A stretch of 64,000 nt of DNA from Nicotiana tabacum (taxonomy: Eukaryota; Streptophyta; Magnoliopsida; Solanales; Solanaceae). The stretch lies in the NCBI RefSeq assembly GCF_000715075.1, contig NC_134101.1, positions 192,840,103-192,904,102 of the forward strand, given 5' to 3'. The notes under the pieces were generated by a model, which was given only the letters and a program-made list of their open reading frames with translations, did no database searches and was not told the origin of the DNA. The position numbers were made by a program, and so were the translations under genes. This document shows, one piece after another, positions 1 through 11,148 of the stretch. The number at the start of each line of letters is the position of its first letter. The first letter of the stretch is position 1.

Positions 1-78
1 CCCTATGTGGGTTGCCTGTGTATCACGCCCCGAAAGACGAGAATCAGGTATACGTAGTTCGGGCAGATTGGATATGGG
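1..78 (-). mobile_element. Element D leader, left fragment
   Basis: This is non-coding DNA left of the element A insertion. It holds one copy of the ~50-nt stem-loop module also found in the leader of element B, which suggests it is the interrupted leader of the B-like element D whose remaining leader lies at 18883-19771. The five bases before the A LTR (ATGGG, 74-78) match ACGGG (18883-18887) on the other side in four of five positions, as expected for an aged target duplication. Confidence 0.6.
14..60 (-). other. Stem-loop module, copy 1 (D leader)
   Basis: Copy of the recurring module whose plus strand reads GCCTACGTATC, variable hairpin, GAATCAGG, spacer, CGTAGTTC. Here the outer arms are CTGTGTAT and ATACGTAG, which pair only with two G-T wobbles on the plus strand. 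The inner hairpin is weak. Its function is unknown. Confidence 0.6.
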
Positions 79-1195
79 TGTCGGGCCCCTTTTTTCTCGC
101 GAAATCGGGTTTATGACATTTTGGAGGTACAACTCGTTCCTTTTGAAAATTGGGTTTGCATTTTGAAGAGTCGCCACCAAATGATTAAGGTGCATTAGGA
201 CACCAATGGGGTTTGATTTGAATAACCAGAGATAGGGTAAGGGCTTGAAATTATTCTAAGGGGAAGGTGTTAGGCACCCCTCAGAATCCACTAGTGTGGT
301 TCCCGGCCAGACAGTTATTGTGAATTCGGGTGCAATTAACATATAAGCAAATAAGTCTCAAATAAGAGGGGATTTCAATACATAATGGTTTGAATGTAAA
401 CAAATTTGAAAGAATGATCAAAGAGCTGATTTTTAAATAAAGAGTTACAATGCTAAAAAGAATAAAGAATAAAGGGGGGTCCTAAGTTTATTAAAAATAT
501 GGATCACCCCACACAGTGTCCGGTAATCCTCCTCAATGAGGGGCTACACGTGACATTATCGCGTGGTCATCATATCCATATCTACCTTTCCCACCCCGTT
601 AAGGAATTAAAGCGCAGATTGGTCTTGATTACTTATTGTATGCTATTACCTATCCCATTCCTATCAGTCTCGGAGGCACTTGGGACTACTAATCCTAAAA
701 GGGAGGGATATTAGGCTTATTTAATGTTTTAAAGGTAAAAACTCTAAGACGAAATACAAAAAAACACATACTGCATATTAAAGGGGAAACACATAAGCAT
801 ATAGGCTCAAGTATACCTCCTCAAACAAGACACATAAAATAGCATGTCTTACACATACTGCTTAGGTCTGATTTAAAATACTGAAGATGAGGGAGATTAA
901 TTATTGAGGCAGATTAGTTTATTACATAACTCAGATAAGAAGTCCAAACCAGGACTGCCTGCTGGTTGTAGCAATTAACAAAGCGGATTCAATTTGCAGT
1001 TATTACTCTAAGGCTTGCCTAAATGCTTAGGCGGGGTCCTATAGGCATGCTTGCTAAACCTTTTTAAGCGAGGGAATTAGGTTATTAAAAGAGGTTTAAA
1101 AATTAAACTGGTTACAGGTTATGCAGGCGATAATATCTACTATTATTGATTTTAGTTCCTAGGAGCATGAAACCTAACATTGACTGTGAATAAAA

Positions 1196-1440
1196 TGAAT
1201 CAGAATTACTTAGAAACCCCTATAGACATGATTTCTATATGTAGTGAATATGCAGAATTTAAAACGCCCTATAGGCATGGTTTCTAGGTGAAGTTTTGAA
1301 TATGCAGAATTAAAAAGTACCCTATAGGCATGTTTTCTAAATGAAGTTTGAATATGCAGAATTTAAAAGTACCCTATAGGCATATTTTCTAAATGAAGTT
1401 TGAATATACAGAATTTAAAACGTCCTATAGGCATATTTTC
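1196..1440 (-). repeat. LTR minisatellite, ~58-bp unit
   Basis: Four to five degenerate tandem units contain CCTATAGGCATG followed by TTTCTA and an AT-rich stretch ending CAGAATTTAAAA. The same array is in the other A LTR at 15310-15545, and related but more scattered units (ATGCCTATAGG) lie in the C LTR. It is therefore an LTR-resident array older than the insertion of A. Confidence 0.8.
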
Positions 1441-2475
1441 TACCATTGCATGCATATTACCCAACCCTTTTTACTAGCCAGCCCCAAATGTTTATTACAA
1501 CTTATTACAAACCAGAATAATAAATTACATCAGAAAAGTACTTCTAGAGGAAACCTTATTCTTGACTTCCTCTCTGAGTTATGAGATAAACCAACTCAAA
1601 GACCATTGATCCAAAGCCTTTCTTCAGACTTGAGTGTGTCAGAGTTCCCTAAGGGCCTCAATAGGACCTCGGGCAGTGCCCATAACCAAGTTTCATAACC
1701 AGTATAGGGACAAGTGCAGTGTGAAAGTGCCAGTCCTATGTGTCTGAGTTCAGAGAGAGCTCATGGGTCCCAAGGCAAGGCTCACAAGAGGGGCGCAGAA
1801 CCTAAGTCTAAGAGAGAGTGGAAGTGCAGAAACAGAGCTTTACGAACTAAGGAAGGAAAGAGGTTATGTGAAACAGTTACAGAGTTGATAACTTCACACA
1901 AAAGGGGTTCATATGTTGGGAATTTATTGCAAAGAGCCTATGTACTAAGGCAAGGGTCAGCTTTGGGCATGCACGTTAATAGAAGATAGTGGCATGCTTA
2001 TAAGCCTACCAGAACACACAACATCAGATAGACATAGAGGTTATGATCCCATGGGATCAAGTTCGAGTTATGGACAGCAATGTTCCATACTGCCATGCCT
2101 CAAACAAACCATAAGTGTCAAACACATTGGGGGTAGGGGTTTAGGGTTCATAATACATAGATTCAGAATAGGAAGAAAGAAATTACAGCATGCTAAAATA
2201 AAGTGCTGAATTAAATACAAGTCGTAGGCAGACAAGAATGCAAGAACATTAAGTAACCATGTTGTTGTTGATGTTGAAAACTTAATTAGGACATACCAGT
2301 TCAAAGAAGCAAAGCGTAGTAAAGAAAGGTAGAAGGATTTTTGAAATATAGCTTTGGATTTCAGCCAGCTAAATAGGCAACAGAAGAAGTAGTGAAGAAA
2401 GAGAGAATGTTTTGAGTGTAAGTGAGTTCAGAACTAAGAGTGTTCGTGTGTTTGTGCTAATGAAAGAGCAAGGTA

Positions 2476-2485
2476 CTTATAGTTT
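2476..2485 (-). promoter_or_regulatory. TATA-like box, A 3' LTR
   Basis: The minus strand reads ACTATAAGTA about 2.26 kb into the LTR. The homologous LTR of element C has CTATAAATAC at a comparable place (56107-56116). This is the best candidate for the start of the R region, and it implies a very long R-U5. No transcript data support it. Confidence 0.5.
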
Positions 2486-4743
2486 GAAAACAGGTAGAAA
2501 ATAAGGCAAGAATCATAGTTTAGCACTAATTATGGAACTATGTACTAATTAAAATCAAATCAGTAAGAGTACTTCCTTTAATTAAGGAGTTAAATTAAAC
2601 AGTAATAGGCAGAAAACATTTAAGGAAAAGAAATCAAGTAGAGCATCATGTGCAGAATAGACAACTAGGGGTAAGTACATAGAGGTTCAATTATGGGAAC
2701 AACTAATGAAGAATCCTTGAAATACTCGGTTAGTATAAATAAGGTAAGAAAACAAAATAAAGTTGCAGAATATGGAGATAATCGAAAATCAGTACATAGT
2801 AAATCAGGGAATCAAGGATTTCAAAATCACTGATGTAAGGAGAGTAACATGGATTCCCATGAGTAACCAAATAAACCAAGTTAAAAATAGGAGAATCGAA
2901 AGTCTAAGGAAAGTTTTCAAATCAAGCCCAGAAACAAGGAGCTCATAGTCAATCAAAGAGAGAACTATGAGTCCTATTTTAGCATATAAATAGAGTGCAC
3001 AAAACATTAGGTATGTGAGGCTAAACTATGTCAAAGAGAAGCAGTATGCTATAACAATCACAAAGTCAGTAGACAGTGAATTATCGAAACATGGTAGTCA
3101 CATAGGTCAACTTCATTAGCTTAGTAAAGAAAAGAGAGATTATCAGAAGTATGCAAAAGGATCAAGTAAAAAAAGGCCCTTTCTGAAAAGTATAGTCTAG
3201 TTTTAATGATTGCAAGAAACCAAATCACACAAAGAAACAAATGCTGAAACAAAAGGATTTCGAATCCAATCGAGCAACTTCTAACAAGTAAAACAGCTTC
3301 AAAAGCTCGAATAGGCCCCAAAGAAATTAGGGTTTTGAAACCAAACGGATTCAGAAATGATGAACAAGTAAATCACACAGCAAATGGTCTCAAAACTCGA
3401 ATGAACCCAAAATTTTAGAGTTTTTACCACCAATCGAGTCTAGAGATGAAAAACAAATAAATCGAATAAATATTAACTAAAATAGAATCGGAAACCTCGA
3501 AAGGAGTTAAGGCCCTTAACAAGCAAACTCAAGTAGAAGAATGGCATAAAAAACACATCAAAACGTGTCAAAAAACTTAATAGAAAACATAATCCGAAAG
3601 GATAAAGGTTTTGAAGGTAGAGTCTTAGAAGAAACTTTGAGGAAAAATGTTTAAAAGTTTAGAGCAAACACAAATCTAAAAGAAATCGGAAGAACCTTAA
3701 AGGTTAGGGTTTTAGAAGAACCCCAAATGGTGAGAAAGGCTTTGAAGGCCATCGATCTAAGCAGGAGAGTCAAGAATCAGACTCGAATAGCCATAGCTGG
3801 CCGGGGGAAGATCAAAGATGACCGGAGAACAACCATAAACTGAAATCGACCCAGGTCTGAACCAAGTTATTTCACAATCTGGCCTTGAAACCATAATAAT
3901 CGGGCACTTAGAGGCCAAAGGAGGTGGATACAGGCCTCCAATGGTCTGGGAAGCCTTGGATTTGAGAGGTTTTCAGGTGGTAGTTGATGGTGGCGGCTAG
4001 GGTTTGAGAGGGGTTTGAGAGAGAAGGGGGATTCAGAGGCGGCTGTAGGTAAGAAATGGTTAGGGTTTGGGGGTAGTTGGGAATTAATTTCGGAAAGGGT
4101 TAATGTGAGCCGTTGATCTAAGCGATCAACGACTGGGATTAAATGGGAATCCCAGGCGGGTTGTTTAAAAGGGTCATGGGTTGGTTTGAATGGGAATTGG
4201 GTAGGGGTAAAATTGGGTTTAAATTGAATTCAATTGGGGTCCGAATTGGGGTTATAATCGAAACGAAGTTGGGCTAACATTTAAATAGCCACTTTTCCCT
4301 ATTTGATTTATAAAAAATAGTAAAATAATTTCTGGAAATAAATTAAAGGTACTAAAATGACTAATAGTATATAATTATCAAATTAAAATACTGTACTTAA
4401 TTTTTATAAATATAAACGTAATTTATTCCAAAAGAGGCTAATATTGCAATTATATGCAATATAGCTTTAAAAAATACTAGATAAATTTGTAAAAATATGT
4501 GAAAATTATCTGAAGTATATTTTAGCGTAAATATGAAAATCTAATAAATGTGTCACCAAAATGATAATTTTGGGAATAATTATTGGGTTTTCTGGATAAA
4601 ATAGGGCAATAAATTGATTTAAAAAATCTTTAAAAATTAAGAAAAAATAATAAAATAATTGGACCTGCTTATATATGCATACATATGTTATTTGAAAGCA
4701 TTTTGCATGTTAAAATTTTACAGGAAAAAATTGGGTGTCAACA

Positions 4744-4821
4744 ATGGACAAGAATTAAAAAAAATAACTAATTTGGAAAAAATATATTTTTTGTCTTTTT
4801 TGAATAATGATGACACATGTA
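4744..4821. repeat. Copy of the D target flank inside element A
   Basis: This 78-bp AT-rich segment next to the A 3' LTR is about 92% identical by eye to 18883-18962, the D leader directly outside the other A LTR. Sequence left of this point is LTR and right of it is A's own 3' tandem array. The switch occurs at CATGTAA, which is present in both partners. It is not a polypurine tract. Confidence 0.75.
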
Positions 4822-4958
4822 AGTGTACATAAGGTGGAGATCTTTCAGCCTTGCAAATGTAAATAAGGTGGCGATCTTTCAGCCATGTAAATGTAGAGGT
4901 GGCGATCTTTCAGCCATGTAAACGTAGATAAGGTGGCGATCTTTCAGTCGTGCAATGG
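4822..4958 (-). repeat. A 3' UTR tandem array, ~36-bp unit
   Basis: Four units have the plus-strand core GGTGGCGATCTTTCAGCCATG. In intact units TGGC and GCCA can pair around a 9-nt loop. Element C carries the same unit in about 15 copies at 63220-63735, so copy number changed between relatives. Confidence 0.85.
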
Positions 4959-5236
4959 AGATGGAGGTAGAGCTTAACCTCAGAAGGCAGAATGGTAGCC
5001 TTATGTAGATAGAGGTAGAGCTTAAACTCGGAAGGCAGAATGGTAGCCTTGTGTAATGCAGAAATGCAGATGGAGGTAGAGCTTAACCTTGAAAGGCAGA
5101 ATGGTAGCCTTATGCAATGCAAAAATGCAGATGGAGGTAGAGCTTAACCTCGGAAGGCAGAATGGTAGCCTTATGCAATGTAGAAATGCAGATGGAGGTA
5201 GAGCTTAACCTCGAAAGGCAGAATAGTAGCTTTATG
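4959..5236 (-). repeat. A 3' UTR tandem array, ~57-bp unit
   Basis: Five units. Each has two potential hairpins. The first has arms GAGGT and ACCTC with loop AGAGCTTA (for example 5134-5151); two units have lost one pairing. The second has arms AAGGC and GCCTT with a 9-nt loop. The homologous array of C (62990-63219) keeps both hairpins but with changed arms in the first. Variable tandem repeats in this position are known for Ogre/Tat elements. Confidence 0.85.
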
Positions 5237-5884
5237 CAAAAAAAAGATAGCAAATGGTAATAGAGTTTTCTTAGCTGATAGCAGATTGCGATATTTTAAC
5301 TGTTGGGAATATTGTGCCTGCTAGGGACACCGTTGTGTGCGAATAGCAACTGTGAGTAAGTGCAACGATTCTGAGAGTTGTATTTCTGAACAATGTTTGT
5401 CTCGTGAGTGTATAGTATATTTGATGATTTTGCAAATCAAGAGCCTGCATCCAAAGAATAATCGTGAGTTTTGTAAAAGGGGGGCGTTTAGTTCGTGTCC
5501 CCCGCTGGCTCTGCTTGAACTACTCGGCTTTGATCTGGTGATACTGTATGTATCATTGGAGTAGCGTTGCTAAACAAGGCAGTTTCAGTAATAGACATGC
5601 ATGATTTAGTTAAAATATGAGATAATAATAATAATTTTTTAGATGAACCGATAACTATGACGTGGTTCAGGACATTGCAACCTCTCTTGCTAGGGAATTT
5701 TGAGGGTCCTCCTCAAAATTATGCCCTAGTTTAATGGGTTGATATTTTTGACTGTTGCTTGCAATGATTGGCTGAAATCAACTTCGGAATTTTGAGGGTC
5801 CTCCTCAAAATTCTGCTCCACTTTCCAATTGCAAGGGGGGAAGGGGGTTGAAAAGTTTATTGAATTGTGACCGAACCCATACGG
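5237..5884 (-). other. A 3' UTR with twin hairpins
   Basis: Untranslated stretch between the array and the end of pol. No gene is seen. It contains two near-identical strong hairpins at 5695-5721 and 5787-5813, about 92 nt apart, with arms GAATTTTGAGG and CCTCAAAATTC and the plus-strand loop GTCCT; the first copy has one end mismatch. Both copies and their spacing are conserved in element C. Confidence 0.75.
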
Positions 5885-5931
5885 CTGCCTACATATCCCC
5901 TCTTAAACGGGAATCAGGTCAGGCGTAGTTC
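5885..5931 (-). other. Stem-loop module, copy 2 (after A pol)
   Basis: Module copy starting about 30 nt downstream of the pol stop codon. Outer arms are CTACA and CGTAG, giving a G-U wobble only if the RNA is the minus strand, which is A's coding strand. Inner arms are TCCC and GGGA. The deletion that removed pol from element C ends inside this module. Confidence 0.65.
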
Positions 5932-5959
5932 AATTACATCATATAGGAAAACATAAAGA

Positions 5960-7312
5960 TTACACATAGTAACGCTTGACTCCCTCTGAATTGATCGGCT
6001 TTGGCCAGACTTCCCTGTCCATTTTTGCAAGTATGAGGGCTCCTCCTGTCAGAACCCGGTGAACCATGTACGAACCTTGTCAGTTGGGAGATAATTTCCC
6101 CTTGTTTTCATCTTGATGTGGAAAAATTTTCTTTAACACCAGCTACCCCGGCGTGAACTGCCTCGGCTTGAGTCTTTTGTTGAAGGCTCTGGACATTCTG
6201 TTCTGATAATGTTGACCATGGAAAACTGCATTCATTCTCTTTCCATCTATAAGATCCAGCTGCTCGTAACGACTCTTCACCCATTCTACATCGTTGAGTT
6301 ATGCTTCCTATATGATTCTTAAGGAGGCAATTTCCACTTCAGCGGGAATGACGACTTCTGTAGCATAAACCATCATATAGGGGGTTGCCCCAATTGATGT
6401 GCGGACTATGGTGCGATACCCCAATAAAGCAAATGATAGCTTCTCGTGCCACTGCTTATGCTTCTCTATCATTTTCCTCAATATCTTCTTGATATTCTTG
6501 TTAGCAGCCTCTACAACTCCATTCATTTGAGGCTGATAGGTTGTGGAATTCCTATGTTTGATCTTGAAAGTTTCGCACATGGCTTTCATCAAGTCACTAT
6601 TGATGTTGGAGCCATTATCAGTAATGATTGATTCTAGAGTCCTGAATCGAAAAACGATGCGGTTGCGGACAAAGGTTGCCACGACTTTCTTAGTCATTGC
6701 TATGTAAGATGCTGCTTTGACCCATTTGGTGAAATAATTGATTGCTACTAGGATAAACCTGTGCCCGTTGTAGGCGGCGGGCTCGATTGGACTAGTAACA
6801 TCCATTCCCCAAGTGGCGAATGGCCACGGTTAGCTTGTTGCATTAAGCTCATTTGTAGGCATCTTTATCATGTCTGCATGTATCAGGCAACGGTGGCATT
6901 TTCGGACATACTGGATACAATCTGTTTCCATAGTCATCGAAAAGCAACCATCCTGGAGTATCTTCTTTGCTAAGACAAAACCCTTCATATATGGACCGCA
7001 AGTTCCCGCGTGAATTTCCTCTAGTAGTTTGGATGCTTCCTTTGCGTCGACACACCTTAGTAATCCCAAATCAGGAGTCCTCATATACAAGATTCCTCCG
7101 CAGTGAAAGAAGTTGTTGGACAATCTCCAATGTGTGCATTTCTGAGTAGGATTTGCAAGCTCTGGGTACTCTCCTTTTGCCAAATATTCCTTAATATCAT
7201 GAAACCAAGGCTTTCCGTCTGCTTCTTCTTCAACATGGGCACAATAAGCTGGTTGATCATAGATTTTTACTGGAATGGGATCAATGAAATTTTTGTCTGG
7301 ATGTTGTATCAT
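5960..7312 (-). pseudogene. Element A integrase (decayed)
   Basis: C-terminal part of pol, encoding the enzyme that would insert the cDNA copy. An N-terminal zinc-finger region is visible around 6850-7060 (HAGTCG, then CHRC), but the second histidine appears replaced by tyrosine (GPYMKG). The catalytic core follows with TDNGSN and the glutamate in GVVEAANKN (within 6308-6805). The C-terminal part continues with stops down to VKRYYV and a TAA at 5960-5962, just before the stem-loop module. At least four stops interrupt the reading frame, so no active integrase can be made. The family assignment is secure. Confidence 0.9.
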
Positions 7313-7681
7313 AGATTACAGGGTGGCCAATGCATCGGCGAACTCATTCTGGACTCTAGGAACATGTTGAAATTCCGTCTTCGTGAACTTCTTTCTTAAT
7401 TTCTGCGCGTGATGCAGATACAGGAGTATCTTGGAGTTCTTAGTTGCCCATTCCTCACGCACCTAATGTATGAGTAGGTCTGAATCTCCAATCACTAAAA
7501 ATTCTTGAATGTTCATGCCAATGGCCATTTTGAGCCCTCGGATGCAAGCTTCATACTCGGCCATGTTGTTGGTGCACGGGAACCTAAATTTTGAAGACAC
7601 CGGATAATGCTGACCTGTTTCTGATACCAGGATTGCTCCTATGACAACTCCTTTAAAATTTGCTGCTCCATCGAAAAACAA
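7313..7681 (-). pseudogene. Element A second RNase H (archaeal type)
   Basis: Translates to an RNase H fold with the acidic positions in place: FFDGAANFKG, AEYEACIRGL, GDSDLLI and, past a stop near 7463, FADALATL. A second RNase H between the usual one and integrase is a known hallmark of Tat-lineage plant Ty3/gypsy elements. It would help remove RNA from the RNA-DNA hybrid. A stop splits the domain, but the catalytic residues remain recognisable. Confidence 0.85.
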
Positions 7682-9219
7682 TCTCCAACCACCATAGGAT
7701 TCTGCAATGTCCTATCCTATGAACGATACCTTTTCATCAGGAAAATATGTTTTCAGGGGTTCGTATTCTCCATCCACAGGATTCTCAACAAGGTGGTCTG
7801 CTAGTGCCTGTCCCTTGATTGCCTTCTGAGTCACGTAGACAATGTCAAATTCACTCAACAGGATTTGCCACTTGGCTAGCTTGCCAGTGGGCATGGTCTT
7901 CTGAAAGATTTACTTCAAAGGATCCATCCTTGATATGAGATATGTTGTATAGGCATAAAAGTAATGCCTCAGCTTCTGAGCTACCCAGGTCAAAGCATAA
8001 CATATGCCCTCCAACAGAGAATACTGGGCCTCGTACGGGGTGAACTTCTTGCTAAGATAATAGATGGCCTGCTCCTTCCTCCCCGTTTCGTCATGCTGCC
8101 CAGAACGCAACTGAAAGCTCCATCCAATACTGCAAGGTAGAGTAATAGAGGTCTACCTGGCTCAGGTGGGATCAAGACTGGTGGTGTAGACAGGTACTCT
8201 TTGATTCTGTCAAAGGCCTTTTGGCAGTCATCAGTTCATTTGGTAATGACATCCTTATTCAACATCTCAAATATTAGCTCACAGACAACTATAGACTGTG
8301 CTATGAACCGGCTGACATAGTTAAGTCTTCCCAAGAAACTCATTACGTCCTTCTTATTCTTTGGCGGTGGAAACTCTTGAATAACTTTGACTTTCGATGG
8401 ATCCAACTCTATTCCTCGGTGACTCACAATAAACCTAAGTAGTTTTTCGGCAGGAACCCCAAATGCACATTTAGCGGGATTCTATTTTAGGTTGTACCTT
8501 CATAGTCTATTAAAAAATTTCCTCAAATCTTCCATGTGATCAGTGACTTTCTTGGACTTGATAATAACATCATCTACGTACACCTCAATCTCCTTGTGTA
8601 TCATATCATGGAATATAGTAGTTATGGCTCTCATGTAGGTGTCCCCTTCATTCTTTAGGCCGAACGACATCATCTTGTAACAGTACATTCCCCACGGTGT
8701 AATGAAATCTATTTTCTCAGCATCCTCTTCATCCATCCAGATCTGATGATAACTAGCGAAACAATCTACAAATGATTGCAACTCATACTTGGTGCAGTTG
8801 TGTCAGGATGTGTATATTTGGCAAAGGGAAGTTGTCTTTCGGACTTGCCCGGTTGAGATCCCGATAGTCGACACAGACTCTAACCTTCCCATCCTTCTTT
8901 GGAAATCGCACGATGATGTCTAACCATGTCGGATATTCTACTACCTTGAGAACCTTAGCTTTGACCTGCTTAGTGACTTCTTCTTTGATTTTTAGACTCA
9001 TGTCAGGTCTGATCTTTCTGAGCTTTTGCTTTACCGGTAGACATGTTGTATCAGTAGCAGTTTGTGAGCCACAATAGATGTACTCTGACCAGTCATGTCA
9101 TCATATGACCAGGCGAATATGTCCTCATATTTCCTTAGAAATTCTGTGTATTCCTTCCTTTCTGATGGCGATAAGTGAATGCTGATTCGTGTGTTTTTGA
9201 CATTTTCTGCATCTCCCAA
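7682..9219 (-). pseudogene. Element A reverse transcriptase and first RNase H
   Basis: Reverse transcriptase that copies genomic RNA into cDNA. From the N-terminal end it shows the RT leader (9031-9219), VDYRDLNRASPKDNFPLPNI (8783-9001), FVDCFASYHQI and the intact catalytic box YVDDVIIKSK (8500-8781), thumb and connection (8236-8427), then an RNase H-like region with AIYYLSKKF (7910-8110) and the segment containing GKLAKWQILLSEFDI (7712-7894). Catalytic aspartates are preserved, but stops at several places break the frame. The order fits a Ty3/gypsy pol with integrase last. Confidence 0.92.
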
Positions 9220-10205
9220 GTTAACAAGTCCTATTTTGTCCAGGTTGGACTTAGGTCTGTTCTCAAAATTCTCAATTTCCTTAACAATCTCTTCTGGTAT
9301 GTCATCTTCCTCTGAATATATGTCCGTTTATTGCGTTGTCTCGTTGCATGTCACAGTGATTGGTTCATCAAGATAAGTAATAGTAATGCTGTATAAGTAA
9401 TGTTACGAGAGAAATAATAATGAGTGTTGATTCATAAGAAAAGTCAAAATGCTTTGATAAATTGCCTAACTGTTTTGAACATCGAAGATCTTATTGCGGG
9501 AATTAAAATGCGAGAAGAAAATCATTTAGTAAATAAAAATAGTGCATGATGCTTGTTTTAGCCTTGCTACCTCGAGGCTCGTCGGGCTCTGGTTGTCCTG
9601 ATGGTCCAGTTATTAAGGCGTGCTCCTCTGCTTACAGCCTGTATGGAAGGGCCTTCCTCCCCCTCCTCCTCGAGAACAACATAACAATCTATGTCACCGT
9701 ATTCTAGGAATAAATTCTTTACTGCTGCTAGTGCTTCCTCTTCTTCTGACCCATAGATAATATTGGCCGGTTGGAAGGTCTGCTCCAGATGTGGTATTGG
9801 CTTCTCCAACGGATAGTAAGGACCACACCATGGTGGCTACCAGTTGTTGAACTCTTCCCAAGTGTATTCATATCCTAGACCGAAAGTGGTGCCATGTTTC
9901 TTGAGTTTTATGGGCTTGACGATTCCTTAGAGTTTCTTTCCGAGGACCTTGCCAGGTTCGTACCCACTCCAATTTAGTGTACTATCGATCTTGTTATCCC
10001 ACTGTTTGTCTCTGTCGACAGCATTTACCCATTCGATGTGATGGTAAGTCTCTCCTCCTAGCTTCTTTCTTCCCTCGATTGACGAAATGGTCTGACGACT
10101 GTATATGGGGTTGCTATCGTCGTCGTGAATGATCACCTCCTGGTAATTCCATTCGAACTTTACCGCCTGATGCAGTATTAATGCTACGGCCCCAGTAGCA
10201 TGAAT
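9220..10205 (-). pseudogene. Element A protease-to-RT linker
   Basis: Open segments at 9927-10136 and 9567-9809 on the minus strand lie in pol order but match no domain I recognise. The second contains an acidic run (LEEEGEEG). They probably form the linker between protease and reverse transcriptase. Between 9376 and 9560 nothing coding is visible. In Ogre elements an intron is known in this part of the gene, but I cannot place splice sites here with confidence. Confidence 0.55.
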
Positions 10206-11124
10206 CTATGGCCGTCCCAATAGCAGATTGTAAGATGCTGGCATGTGTATTGCTTGGAAGTCAATATCGAACCAAGTTGGCCCCATTTGCAAACATAGAC
10301 TAATTTCCCCAATAGTGGACCTATGGGAACCGTCGAAGGCTTTCACATTGATGGCTCCATCATTTATTTCATGCAATCCCTTGCCCAACTTCTTGAGTGT
10401 TACCAGTGGACAAATGTTGAGGTTGGAACCCCCATCAATCAAGATCCTAGTGATAAAGTAGTCTTCTCATTGCACAGTGATGTGCAGTGCTTTGTTGTGT
10501 CCCAACCCTTCAGGTGGTAGCCCATCCTCATGAAAAGTAATTTTGTCACTTTCCAATACATGTCCTACCATGTTGGCCATCTCCCCACCAGTGATGTTTC
10601 TTGGCACATATGCTTCACTCAGCAGCCTCAACAAAGCATTCTTGTGTGCCTCGGAATTTTGTAGGAAAGCAAGTATGGAGATTTGTGCCAGTGTTTTGTT
10701 CAACTGGTCGATTACCGAGTATTCCTTGGTCTGTATCTTTCTCAAAAGATCGTATGGACCTGTCTAAATGATGGGTGACCGATTGTAGGCCTGTTTTCTT
10801 GACTCAGGTAAATGTTCAGGGGTATAGACCCTACCAGTTCTCGTCATACCTTTTACGGCAACTGTCTCTTCGAACCTGACCTTGCCTTTCCTCCTTACCT
10901 CGGTTGTATAGTCCCATGGTATAGCCTTTGTATGGAATGGTGTCATGGTCGACATTGCCATTGGGATCGGTAGCTATCTTTACTCCAAACGGAGCATGTG
11001 CCTTGGGTGGTAAAAGTGCAACTTTAAATGGTGTGGGTGCATTTGCTGGTGACACGAATTTGACCTCAATTGGCGCTGGTGTCTTTGCAGATGACGTTGC
11101 TTCAAACTCAAGTGGCACTGACAT
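10206..11124 (-). pseudogene. Element A protease region (decayed)
   Basis: The aspartic protease core is read as IDGGSNLNICPL with the downstream YNLLLGRP (10206-10442), the expected retropepsin pair of active-site loop and GRP motif. It would cut the Gag-Pol polyprotein. Upstream, 10467-10745 is the conserved pre-protease segment of this family, and 10764-11124 is Pro/Ala-rich and of unclear function. A TGA just before the protease core and other stops break the frame. Confidence 0.85.
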
Positions 11125-11148
11125 ATTTACCTTAATGTCTCCAGATGG

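Larger units (their letters stand above)
79..4743 (-). mobile_element. Element A 3' LTR (Ogre-type)
   Basis: Long terminal repeat of element A. Read on the minus strand it starts TGTTGACACCC at 4743 and ends CGACA at 79. The segment from about 836 to 4743 is closely similar to 14948-18882, and the whole LTR is homologous to the plus-strand LTR of element C (54244-58657). It carries a TATA-like box near 2480, a minisatellite at 1196-1440, the conserved block TGCCTAACACCTTCCC (261-280, minus) and a primer-site-like AGAGTCGCCA at 167-176. Short ORFs inside it resemble no protein and are not annotated. At 4.67 kb it is within the very long LTR range known for Ogre elements. Confidence 0.9.

Noticed and set aside
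499..3321. Small ORFs within the A LTR
   Set aside because: Not conserved as frames in the second LTR or in C; no domain.
4744..4821. Extension of the A LTR by 78 bp
   Set aside because: The C LTR starts at TGTTGATACCC, the ends would lack matching duplications, and the segment resembles B/D leader sequence.
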